Part shown: positions 27,213-35,294 of the stretch, piece after piece
How the letters are laid out: the number at the start of each line of letters is the position of its first letter
How positions within the stretch are numbered: position 1 is the stretch's first letter
NCBI GenBank assembly: GCA_964491515.1
Contig: CAZBGQ010000004.1
Span: 19,812-83,811 of the forward strand
Reading direction: 5' to 3'
DNA length: 64,000 nucleotides
From: CAZBGQ01 sp964491515
GTDB lineage: Bacteria > Patescibacteriota > Gracilibacteria > UBA1369 > UBA12473
Translations under genes and position numbers: made by a program
Notes under the pieces: generated by a model
The model's database searches: none
What the model saw: the letters and a program-made list of their open reading frames with translations, nothing else
Told to the model about the DNA's origin: nothing

Positions 27213-28387
27213 ATAAAAAAATCTACTACTATACCGCTCGTCAGATGCACAACATTCACAAGCAGGAGGCAAAGTGCTCTCCTGAAGGATTTGAATATGT
27301 GGCATCCAATCCAGCCCTATTTCAGACCATTGGGGTAAATAAGCGAAAGGGTAAGTCCCTGTTGGGGACGATTAGTGGTTGGATTTATGCAAAAGTTGTA
27401 AAATTTTTAATTAAGTTAGCAGTTCCTAAGGTGGAATACGCTCGAAATCTGCCAGCGGGTATTGATATGATCCATAGTGGACATTTCCCCCTTCTTAATA
27501 GAAAGATTCCATGGATGATGGAAATGGAGCAAGTCACTCAACTGACTTGGTACAATCGAAGCGCATTTGATAAGAAGCGTAATCAGCGATATTTTGAGCG
27601 GATGTTTAAGCGTAGTTCATGTCGTGGGATTTTGGCATGGACCGAGGCTGCAAAGCGTAGTGTATTAAGCGGGCTTAATTGCAAGGGGTTTGAGGACAAA
27701 ATTCATGTCGTGCCGCTCACTATGGAGGCACGAAAAAATCAAATTAAACGAGATTTTAAGAAGAATCGTGTAAACCTGCTTTTCCTTTCTACTGTTTTTG
27801 ATCACAAAGGGGGGATGGAAGTCTTATTAGCTACTGAGCTTCTTGCAAAATCATATGATGTACATTTAGCGATGGCTTCCAAGGTTCCAGTCGATATTGC
27901 AAAGAGGTTTGAGGACAATCCTAATATCCATATCAAGGAGCCATCCTCTCGGGATGAATTGATTCAAATGTACGAAGAGGCGGATATTTTTGTGATGCCT
28001 GGGCATTTTGAAGCGTACGGATTTGTTTATTTGGAGGCATTTTCTTTTGGTCTCCCATGTATTGCCGCCGGTGGCTATGCAGCTGAGGATATTATTGAGG
28101 ATGGGGTACGAGGAAAAGTTATCCCCAATTATCTATCCCTGTTTGATGAAAATTACATTTCAACGCTAAAAAGTGATCAGCATAGAGAAGAATTGACAAG
28201 GAAAACTTTGTCACCCCCAGTGGACTATGTGCAAAGATTAGCCAAGGCAATAGAAGAGCTAATCATAAATCCTAAGCTCCGAGAAGAAATGAGCTACAAT
28301 GCGTATGAAAGTATACAGTCCGGCAAATTCTCTCAAGCACATCGTAGAAAACTTTTAAAAGAGATTTATAATAAAGCACTTAGCTAA
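27209..28387 (+). CDS. Family 4 (GT-B) glycosyltransferase
   Basis: 392 residues. The C-terminal half has the nucleotide-binding GT-B domain with the EX7E-type motif PGHFEAYGFVYLEAFSFGLP (~267-286), preceded by LLFLSTVFDHKGG as in group-1 transferases. The N-terminal domain is basic and lacks a membrane helix, though a short hydrophobic patch sits near residues 55-70. It overlaps the preceding GT2 by 4 bp, so the two likely add successive sugars of one repeat unit. Confidence 0.87.
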   Translation: MNKKIYYYTARQMHNIHKQEAKCSPEGFEYVASNPALFQTIGVNKRKGKSLLGTISGWIYAKVVKFLIKLAVPKVEYARNLPAGIDMIHSGHFPLLNRKIPWMMEMEQVTQLTWYNRSAFDKKRNQRYFERMFKRSSCRGILAWTEAAKRSVLSGLNCKGFEDKIHVVPLTMEARKNQIKRDFKKNRVNLLFLSTVFDHKGGMEVLLATELLAKSYDVHLAMASKVPVDIAKRFEDNPNIHIKEPSSRDELIQMYEEADIFVMPGHFEAYGFVYLEAFSFGLPCIAAGGYAAEDIIEDGVRGKVIPNYLSLFDENYISTLKSDQHREELTRKTLSPPVDYVQRLAKAIEELIINPKLREEMSYNAYESIQSGKFSQAHRRKLLKEIYNKALS

Positions 28388-28398
28388 TAACCATCCGG

Positions 28399-29067
28399 AT
28401 GATTAAGATACTTGCCCATCGTGGCTATTGGAAGGAGGAATCAGAGCAGAACACGCTTAAGTCCTTTGAGGATGCATTGGACCGGGGAGTCGGGCTAGAA
28501 ACCGATTTCAGGGACTATAACGGGCGCTTGGTGATTTCCCATGACATGCCCACTGCCAGCTCACCCTTAGCTGCTGATATATTTGAGGCACTACAAGTAC
28601 ATCCTAATTTTTTAAAAGTCACTTACGCGATTAATATAAAATCGGATGGGACTCAATCACTCGTTAAACAGTTCATTGATCAATTCAACTTACATGATAA
28701 TAGTTTTGTTTTTGATATGTCTGGCCCCTCTCATTTAGGGTTTACCAAAGTGATCCCTTCCAAGAATATTGGGACTCGAATCAGTGACATTGAGTATCCC
28801 CCGCTGCTTCTCGATAAGAGTCAATGGATATGGGTGGATCAGTTTGAGGATTTCATTTTTGAACCGGAAGAACTCAGCGCATTTCAGGAACAAGGGAAAA
28901 TATTAGCCTTTGTTTCTTCGGAGCTTCATAAGCGTTTACACGCATCCCTATGGGATTTCATAGAAGAACACTTTGCAACAAGTTTAATCTATTTATGCAC
29001 TGACCTTGTGGATGAAGCAAAGAGCCGCTTTAATAGTGGTAACAATAATCCAATTAAATGTGATTAA
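28399..29067 (+). CDS. Glycerophosphodiester phosphodiesterase-like protein
   Basis: 222 residues with a compact GDPD TIM-barrel. HRGYW (7-11, His7 and Arg8), NTLKSFEDAL, the metal-binding Glu34 and Asp36 in GLETDFRD, and His48-Asp49 in LVISHD are all in place. Length is at the short end for the family and no signal peptide is present, so it acts in the cytoplasm. It overlaps the following HAD gene by 8 bp, and a nucleotidyltransferase gene comes next. The trio suggests making or recycling a phosphorylated polyol or sugar rather than lipid breakdown. Confidence 0.82.
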   Translation: MIKILAHRGYWKEESEQNTLKSFEDALDRGVGLETDFRDYNGRLVISHDMPTASSPLAADIFEALQVHPNFLKVTYAINIKSDGTQSLVKQFIDQFNLHDNSFVFDMSGPSHLGFTKVIPSKNIGTRISDIEYPPLLLDKSQWIWVDQFEDFIFEPEELSAFQEQGKILAFVSSELHKRLHASLWDFIEEHFATSLIYLCTDLVDEAKSRFNSGNNNPIKCD

Positions 29068-29674
29068 AGCAGTTCTTTTCGACCTTGATGGAGTACTCGT
29101 GGATGCCACTGAATGGCATTACGAGGCGCTCAACAAGGCGCTGGGTTTATTTGGTTACACGATAGACAGGCAGAGACATCTTGGGTTTTATAATGGATTA
29201 CCAACTCGCGTGAAGTTGAGTCATCTAACGGAAGAGTTCGAGATGCCAGAGTCATTGCATGATTTTATATATGATATGAAACAACAGTATACGATTGATT
29301 TCATTTATAAATTGTGTCGTCCAGATTTCCAGAAGCAGCTCATGTTCAAGCACCTTAAGAAAAAGGGATTTAAGGTTGGCGTATGTTCAAACTCAATCAG
29401 TGAAACCTTGGAGATGATGCTAAGGAAAAGCGATTTATTTAATGATTGTGATGTGGTAATTTCTAACCAGGATGTTAAGAAAAGTAAACCTGATCCGGAA
29501 ATGTATTTGAAGGGGATGGAGGCGCTGGGTGTCTCTCCGGAAGAAACGATCATTGTGGAAGATTCTCCACATGGAATCGAGGCGGCAGAGGCAAGTGGCG
29601 GCCACGTATGTGTGGTAAAGGGTGTCCAAGACGTTCACCTTGGTTTGATTGAAGGCTATATATCTAAATTGTAA
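29060..29674 (+). CDS. HAD-family phosphatase/phosphomutase
   Basis: 204 residues starting at a GTG (29060) that overlaps the end of the phosphodiesterase gene; upstream in-frame starts would add an unrelated leader. Asp8-x-Asp10 in VLFDLDGVLVD is the nucleophile/acid pair, CSNSI is motif II, and SKPDPEMYL with VEDSPHGIEAA form motifs III and IV. The cap domain (~18-85) and sequence style are those of the beta-phosphoglucomutase subfamily. Between a phosphodiesterase and a nucleotidyltransferase it probably acts on a small sugar or polyol phosphate. Confidence 0.85.
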   Translation: MIKAVLFDLDGVLVDATEWHYEALNKALGLFGYTIDRQRHLGFYNGLPTRVKLSHLTEEFEMPESLHDFIYDMKQQYTIDFIYKLCRPDFQKQLMFKHLKKKGFKVGVCSNSISETLEMMLRKSDLFNDCDVVISNQDVKKSKPDPEMYLKGMEALGVSPEETIIVEDSPHGIEAAEASGGHVCVVKGVQDVHLGLIEGYISKL

Positions 29675-29691
29675 ATTTTAACCCTAATAGC

Positions 29692-30429
29692 ATGCTGAAT
29701 ATTGTTATTCCAATGGCGGGGAAAGGCACTCGTTTTGCAGAAAAAGGCTACACGTTCCCTAAGCCATTGATTGAAGTAAATGGGAAGCCAATGATTCAAG
29801 TGGTAATTGAGAATCTGAGACCTAATACAGAGCACAGTTTTACTTTTATTTGCCAAAAAGAGCATTACGATAAGTATTCACTCCATGAACTACTTAATTT
29901 AGTGGCTCCCAATTGTAATATTGTGAAGTTGGAGAAATTTACAGAGGGGGCGGCCTGTACAATGCTTCTTGCCAAAGAATATATGAATAATGATGATGAG
30001 CTTTTGATCGCAAATTCCGATCAATTTGTGGAGATGAAGATTGATGAATTCCTGAAAGACGCACGAGATGCGAATGCAGATGGCTCAATCTTGACGTTTC
30101 ATGCCACTCATCCAAAATGGTCATTCGCAAAAGTAAATGAGAATGGGCGAGTGATTGAGGTCGCAGAAAAAAAACCCATAAGTAACAATGCTACTGTTGG
30201 GATTTATTATTATAAAAAGGGACGCGATTTCGTTCAAGGAGCAGAAGATATGATTAGAAAGGATATCCGCATGAATAATGAGTTTTATGTTTGTCCTGTA
30301 TACAATGAGATGTTACTAAAGGATCGTGATATTAAAATCTTTGAGATAAGCCCCGATGAAATGCATGGCATGGGAACTCCTGAGGATTTAGTAGAGTTCG
30401 AAAAAACAGAAGTATTTAAGCGAATCTAA
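29692..30429 (+). CDS. Sugar/polyol-phosphate nucleotidyltransferase
   Basis: 245 residues of the NTP_transferase family: IPMAGKGTRFAEKGYTFPKP (6-25) binds the nucleotide triphosphate, IEVNGKPMI follows, and NSDQF (~107) supplies the metal-binding Asp. It is shorter than glucose-1-phosphate thymidylyltransferases and resembles small cytidylyltransferase-like members found in capsule loci. It is the last of three tightly spaced genes (phosphodiesterase, HAD, this), which together could activate a phosphorylated building block. The substrate cannot be read from sequence. Confidence 0.82.
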   Translation: MLNIVIPMAGKGTRFAEKGYTFPKPLIEVNGKPMIQVVIENLRPNTEHSFTFICQKEHYDKYSLHELLNLVAPNCNIVKLEKFTEGAACTMLLAKEYMNNDDELLIANSDQFVEMKIDEFLKDARDANADGSILTFHATHPKWSFAKVNENGRVIEVAEKKPISNNATVGIYYYKKGRDFVQGAEDMIRKDIRMNNEFYVCPVYNEMLLKDRDIKIFEISPDEMHGMGTPEDLVEFEKTEVFKRI

Positions 30430-30436
30430 GACTTTT

Positions 30437-32956
30437 ATGAGTTTTGATTTTATAAAGAAAAGTTCATGGAGCAGTTCAGTCTTTATGCTTCAACTTATTT
30501 TGGGATTAGAGTTTGTATATATTCTTTTATGGATAGCTCAGAGTTCCTTGCTCTTTATACCTGGGCTTATTCTTATCGTCTTATTAGGAGCTGGGCTTAG
30601 GAAGGCGCTTTTTATAAGAGCTGAAGATAAGTATGAGGTTCCATGGTTTTTAATTTTTATTGTGAATTGTGCACTAGGTGTAATGGGAATTGTTTGTCTT
30701 GCGGTTCTTTTATCTCTGACATACTTCTTTAATGAAATTATTCTAAAATTAAGTTTTCTGGGGATTACATTGGGACTGTCATTGATCCCTGTCCTGAGGA
30801 GCAGGAATTTGGAAGGGAAAGGAAAATCAAAAAATAATCAAATCCTACGCGTTATCCCGTCTTTATCGGTGAAATGGACAAATATATTGGCTATTATGTC
30901 TGTTGTTTTGGCGACTTCAATAATGGTGTATTTACGCAGCTCAGCGCCATTTCCAACGTTTGGAGGCCTTGATCATTTTCATTATATGACTAAGGTTTTT
31001 AAATTATTCGAGGAGGGGGGTCTCACGAATCTTTTTCTATCGGGCAGTAGCAGTATTATGGGAATAATTGAGCAACCTCTTAGCTATTATTCATTAATTG
31101 GTGCGTTTTTGATATTATTGGATGTTCATTTTCTTAGTCTGTTCTTTTGGGGGCCATTTTTTGTTCTGCCGCTTTATGCGATTCTTATCTTTACCCTTGG
31201 ATTGAAAATATTTAAAAATGAATGGCTTGCTTTCTTCGCCGTATTTATGGGGCTAACGATTACGGGGCAAGGTCATTTTTATGGGGCTCATGATATTTAT
31301 GCTACGTCCATTTCGCAGATGCTATTTATTATAATGTGGTTCTATTTTTATCTTATTCGTGACAAATTAGGGGTAAAGGAGTTTATATTTATGGGGATGC
31401 TTTCTGGTTTATTGTTTTTGATTTATCCATTTACTTTGATCATAAATATTCCTTTGGTGGCATTTTATGTAAGGGACAAGAAAAAGCAAAAATATCTATT
31501 CTCAGCTCTCGTGATAATGATTATTTTGGGTGTAATTTATGCTCAAGGCATTTTCCCTGAAAATTGGTCACATTCATATCAGGTTGACCGTCGTTGGAAG
31601 CTCCTTAATATTTCATATTCATGGATACACATGGGCTTGGGAATTATTGGAATAATTCTTTTGGCTCTTAAGTCCGTGAGGGCTAAAATTAGTAGCTCCT
31701 TCCTTGTACCGGCTCTGGCATATTCTGCTTTATTAATTGGTTTTTATTGGAGCGGCCTGCCTCAGTATACGATACGATTTGAATGGTATTGGAGGATATT
31801 TTTCACATTGGCAATTGCGATTCCCTTTTTAGGAATAACTCAGATAAAAAAGGCTCAGGTGAGAAAGTATACAATGATAGCAGTAGTTCTGTTTCTTTTC
31901 ATTTGTGAGGGAATGGGGTTTAGCCAAAAGGGATTAATGTCTCCGTGGTTGGTTTCCCGGCCGATATACGACTCACACAATGCTCAAAAATTTATGGGAG
32001 GGGCTATCTCTCAGGAGGAATTTTCAGCAATGAAGTGGCTTGAAAAAAATACAACACCTAGCGACTATATTGTGACGGATCCCTACATGGGTGATATTTT
32101 AAGAGGAACAATTAATCGCCAGACATCATCTGCCTTAACGCTTTCCTCCGGAGAGTCCCCAAGTGTTAGTTCTCCTCGCTATTCAACTCTTAGAATTCTG
32201 AATTTTGAATTTCTGAATTTCTTTAGAGCTAAAGGGGATTATCTAAATCATACTATCGGGAAATCGGTAGAATCTAATCTTCCAGAAAATGAAGAATATT
32301 CCTTGAATAAGGGGAATGGAGCAGAAAACTTAGTAGATGGGAAGAACGGGACATCGGCCTATCCCGGATCGAAGGTTCTAGATTATACCGTGGATCTTGG
32401 GGCATATTTGCCCATCGATCTTATAAAAATTACGTGGGGTGAATATGGCTTTCCATCAGAGGATGGAAGTTCCTATATTTCTGAATGGAAAGTCTCAGGA
32501 AAAACAGAAGAGGGATGGAAGGATCTTGCTTTTGGGCTTATCCCGAATAAATCCTCATACGAGGGCGAGATACAACGTCAATTTGTGAGTATGTTGAGAT
32601 TGTATGCATCCGGTGAGAATTGGAATGGAGTATATGAATTCTCAGGGGAGGAGCGTGTAGATAACCTTAATTTAGCTCAAGTCAAAGAGGAAATGGAAGA
32701 AGAGCTTGAGAGGATTGAATTAAAGATAACCCCTAAGCCAAAATACCTTCTAATTACACCTAGGATGAGTTACTGGTTACAGTATAACCAACTTAAAAAG
32801 GAGGATGGCACACCAAATAAAGCATTAGGGAAATTAGCAAACTGGCCTATTGTTTCTACAGAAGTTAATACATGGGATTATGAAAAGATGGCGGAGAAGT
32901 TGAAGTGGGCGATTAGCTATCAAACAGAAAATATTTTCATTGTAGAAATACCATGA
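30437..32956 (+). CDS. Large GT-C-like membrane protein with discoidin-like domain
   Basis: 839 residues. About 12-13 membrane helices occupy residues 15-500, with a first extracytoplasmic loop holding the acidic TFGGLDHFHYM, where GT-C transferases keep a catalytic acid. The exported C-terminal part (~510-839) includes a segment (~630-735, starting VDGKNGTSAYPG) resembling an F5/8-type C (discoidin) carbohydrate-binding fold. It could transfer lipid-linked sugars outside the membrane. Ends with TGA, 28 bp before the convergent GT-C-like gene. The transferase role is inferred from topology. Confidence 0.7.
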   Translation: MSFDFIKKSSWSSSVFMLQLILGLEFVYILLWIAQSSLLFIPGLILIVLLGAGLRKALFIRAEDKYEVPWFLIFIVNCALGVMGIVCLAVLLSLTYFFNEIILKLSFLGITLGLSLIPVLRSRNLEGKGKSKNNQILRVIPSLSVKWTNILAIMSVVLATSIMVYLRSSAPFPTFGGLDHFHYMTKVFKLFEEGGLTNLFLSGSSSIMGIIEQPLSYYSLIGAFLILLDVHFLSLFFWGPFFVLPLYAILIFTLGLKIFKNEWLAFFAVFMGLTITGQGHFYGAHDIYATSISQMLFIIMWFYFYLIRDKLGVKEFIFMGMLSGLLFLIYPFTLIINIPLVAFYVRDKKKQKYLFSALVIMIILGVIYAQGIFPENWSHSYQVDRRWKLLNISYSWIHMGLGIIGIILLALKSVRAKISSSFLVPALAYSALLIGFYWSGLPQYTIRFEWYWRIFFTLAIAIPFLGITQIKKAQVRKYTMIAVVLFLFICEGMGFSQKGLMSPWLVSRPIYDSHNAQKFMGGAISQEEFSAMKWLEKNTTPSDYIVTDPYMGDILRGTINRQTSSALTLSSGESPSVSSPRYSTLRILNFEFLNFFRAKGDYLNHTIGKSVESNLPENEEYSLNKGNGAENLVDGKNGTSAYPGSKVLDYTVDLGAYLPIDLIKITWGEYGFPSEDGSSYISEWKVSGKTEEGWKDLAFGLIPNKSSYEGEIQRQFVSMLRLYASGENWNGVYEFSGEERVDNLNLAQVKEEMEEELERIELKITPKPKYLLITPRMSYWLQYNQLKKEDGTPNKALGKLANWPIVSTEVNTWDYEKMAEKLKWAISYQTENIFIVEIP

Positions 32957-32984
32957 TAGTTTTTTATAGGTTGGATGAGTGTGG

Positions 32985-34565
32985 CTACGGATTGTATTGG
33001 TAGATCTGAGTTTCCCCATTGTCATAAATAATCTCAAACAAGGCGCTAGTCGAAAATTTCCCCTCCCCTACGAAATCATAGTCTTTGGCACGCATGATAA
33101 CCCGAGAATCATGCGTTTTAGGTTTTTCACTTTCAGCGAAACGAGCAATGGCCTCTCTAGTACGAGGAGATATAATTACAAAAAGTTTATCGGCTTTAAA
33201 TATTTGTTGAGATTCGGTTAAGAAATCAATGGATTCTGTGGAGAAGAAAGGGTCTGAAAAAATGCTATATATAGTCTTCATTTGGGGTGACCTAAGGTTG
33301 AGGTAGCTATGAAGGCTGGCTTCTTCGTCAGACCAATTTTTTGGCGCTTTATTTTGAAAATAGTTGGAATTGAGTGTGTTGACATGAAACATAGAAGTGA
33401 AAATAGTAGCATAATCAGAAATGAGGAGATCATTAGATACATCTTGTTTTTCAATCCACTCAAAAGCACTTACCTCACTTGGGATCATGGTTGGAATCAC
33501 TGCGATATCAGTTGCATAGGTATACCCTGCTCTGTAAAAAGCAAAAATAAAGTAGCACACCAAGAGGAAGGGCAGAGACTTTTTAAGAAGACTATTTTTA
33601 ATAGTGGCGTTTGAATAATCGTAGCCAATTCCAATCAATAAGAAGCAGGAAAGAAAGAATAGAAAAAACATACGTGTATGTATATGGGTTCCTAATATGA
33701 TATAAAAGAAAAATGAGGTAAAAAGAAGAGAAATAGCTATGCGAATAGAAGATTTAAAATGAGAATGAGAAAACTTGGGATAAAGAATAATTAGCCCAGC
33801 AAGTGCAGGTAAATAAATGTAAAAATAGCTCCATAGAGTCGCAAGATAATCAGGAGTGTTAGAACTTGAAAAGTTGGAGACTAATAGAAAGAAGTGCGAT
33901 AAATCTAGGAATGGCTGAAAGGTGAGCATTAACTTAAGAAGTACAAAGGCACCGATTGAGAGTATTAAGTGCTTTAGGGATAATGGATTAAAATAGTAAA
34001 TTAGAATAAAAGCGATTAACGGAAGAATACCCCACCAAAATAAGAGAGTACAAAGGAGTAAAACCATGAAAACTCTATTACGGTTTCTCCCTAAAAGGAG
34101 GGGGATAATGAGGAGAAGGGATAGGCTTAGGAAATGAGATGGAACCATGTAGGCCTGTCCCGGGAAAAACTGTGGAGAAAGTGAAAATCCAATTAAGATG
34201 GCCACAATCAATCCAGTAGTTTTGCTAAAGCGCTGACCTAATCGATATCCCAGGAAAATCAAAAGAAACAAAACAAATCCATGCATTAGAAGCGTTAAAG
34301 TTTCTAAGGGGATATTGGTCAAGCTATGTACAATGCCAAGCCAATAAGAATATAATAATGGGCTTCCCTGGAAAGGGGTTAGAATAGCTTCTTTGTTTTC
34401 AAAAATAACCATACGCCGAGCAATGCCCATATAAGCATATTCGTCGGTTCCATTAGGCAACCAAAAATTCTGGAGATTATTTGCCAAAAAGCTCATAAGC
34501 CAAACCACGCTTAAAAGAGCATAGGACAAAATTTTGCGCGAAGAAGAGGAAATGTGATTAATCAT
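32985..34565 (-). CDS. GT-C-like integral membrane glycosyltransferase
   Basis: 526 residues with about ten membrane helices and a first loop carrying LPNGTDEYAYMGIARRM, whose Asp-Glu pair sits where GT-C enzymes (ArnT/PMT type) have their catalytic acid. A soluble C-terminal tail (~380-526) follows. The layout parallels the 839-residue protein it converges on, but without the discoidin-like segment. It is the last gene of an eleven-gene minus-strand run that begins with ahcY. The sugar donor, probably polyprenyl-linked, is unknown. Confidence 0.72.
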   Translation of the reverse strand: MINHISSSSRKILSYALLSVVWLMSFLANNLQNFWLPNGTDEYAYMGIARRMVIFENKEAILTPFQGSPLLYSYWLGIVHSLTNIPLETLTLLMHGFVLFLLIFLGYRLGQRFSKTTGLIVAILIGFSLSPQFFPGQAYMVPSHFLSLSLLLIIPLLLGRNRNRVFMVLLLCTLLFWWGILPLIAFILIYYFNPLSLKHLILSIGAFVLLKLMLTFQPFLDLSHFFLLVSNFSSSNTPDYLATLWSYFYIYLPALAGLIILYPKFSHSHFKSSIRIAISLLFTSFFFYIILGTHIHTRMFFLFFLSCFLLIGIGYDYSNATIKNSLLKKSLPFLLVCYFIFAFYRAGYTYATDIAVIPTMIPSEVSAFEWIEKQDVSNDLLISDYATIFTSMFHVNTLNSNYFQNKAPKNWSDEEASLHSYLNLRSPQMKTIYSIFSDPFFSTESIDFLTESQQIFKADKLFVIISPRTREAIARFAESEKPKTHDSRVIMRAKDYDFVGEGKFSTSALFEIIYDNGETQIYQYNP

Positions 34566-34580
34566 GATTATATCCTAACA

Positions 34581-35294
34581 CTATGCAATCTCGTGAGAAA
34601 GGCCCATTGCTTCTAGGCATGCAACATACTTAGAGCTCTGGCACAGACGGAGGCGTAGGGGGTTCAGGAGGCGCTCTATTCGCTCAGGAGAGCCTACGGG
34701 GATCTTACATTCAAGTATGATTAAGTGGGGGAGATGATGAGCATATTTAAGACGGGGTCTGCGCGCCTGTAGTTGATTGTAATAACCAATATTATAATCA
34801 AGAGTGAGACGAATTTTACTGTGAGGATCACGGAAATATTCTCGCTGATACTCATTGATTAGAACCGGATCGGATCGGAATAAAAATCGCTCGTATTGTT
34901 CTAGTGAAAGATGTTGGCGGAGTTGGGCTTTTAGTTCTCTGTAGGTGAGTTGATAGATTGGAGTAGTAAGTTGGATTTCGACTCGATCTTTTGAAGAGAA
35001 AATATTGGAGCGCTCTTTGAATTCGAAAAAAATGGTTTTATCTGATGAGTCATACCAGCGAATCCGTGATTTCCAACGACGAGAAATACCAGATTTGTTT
35101 TCATCATAGGAAGAAAAAGAAATATCATCAAAATAGAGTGTCCGATTGGTCGAGACTCGTTTGTGGTGAATAATCGGAAGACAGTTGGAGTTAAGAATTC
35201 TGCGTATATAGCTTAAGTCTCCTCCAATGATCTGAAATTTACGTTCAGCTCGATGGAATGTGACTTGATCCGCTTGGGTGGTGGCTTTAATCAT
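34581..35294 (-). CDS. VTC-domain protein (polyphosphate polymerase-like)
   Basis: 237 residues, a single VTC tunnel domain. The signature residues of the family are visible in order: ERKFQI, the basic WKSRIRWY strand, FFEFKE, YQREYF, RLTLDYNI and LIILECK. These correspond to the Lys/Arg lining and the metal-binding Glu of the yeast Vtc4 catalytic tunnel, which makes polyphosphate from ATP. No SPX domain or membrane helix is present. It starts at the base where the CotH gene stops and belongs to a CotH-VTC-DUF4956 set. Whether it makes polyphosphate here is unknown. Confidence 0.85.
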   Translation of the reverse strand: MIKATTQADQVTFHRAERKFQIIGGDLSYIRRILNSNCLPIIHHKRVSTNRTLYFDDISFSSYDENKSGISRRWKSRIRWYDSSDKTIFFEFKERSNIFSSKDRVEIQLTTPIYQLTYRELKAQLRQHLSLEQYERFLFRSDPVLINEYQREYFRDPHSKIRLTLDYNIGYYNQLQARRPRLKYAHHLPHLIILECKIPVGSPERIERLLNPLRLRLCQSSKYVACLEAMGLSHEIA

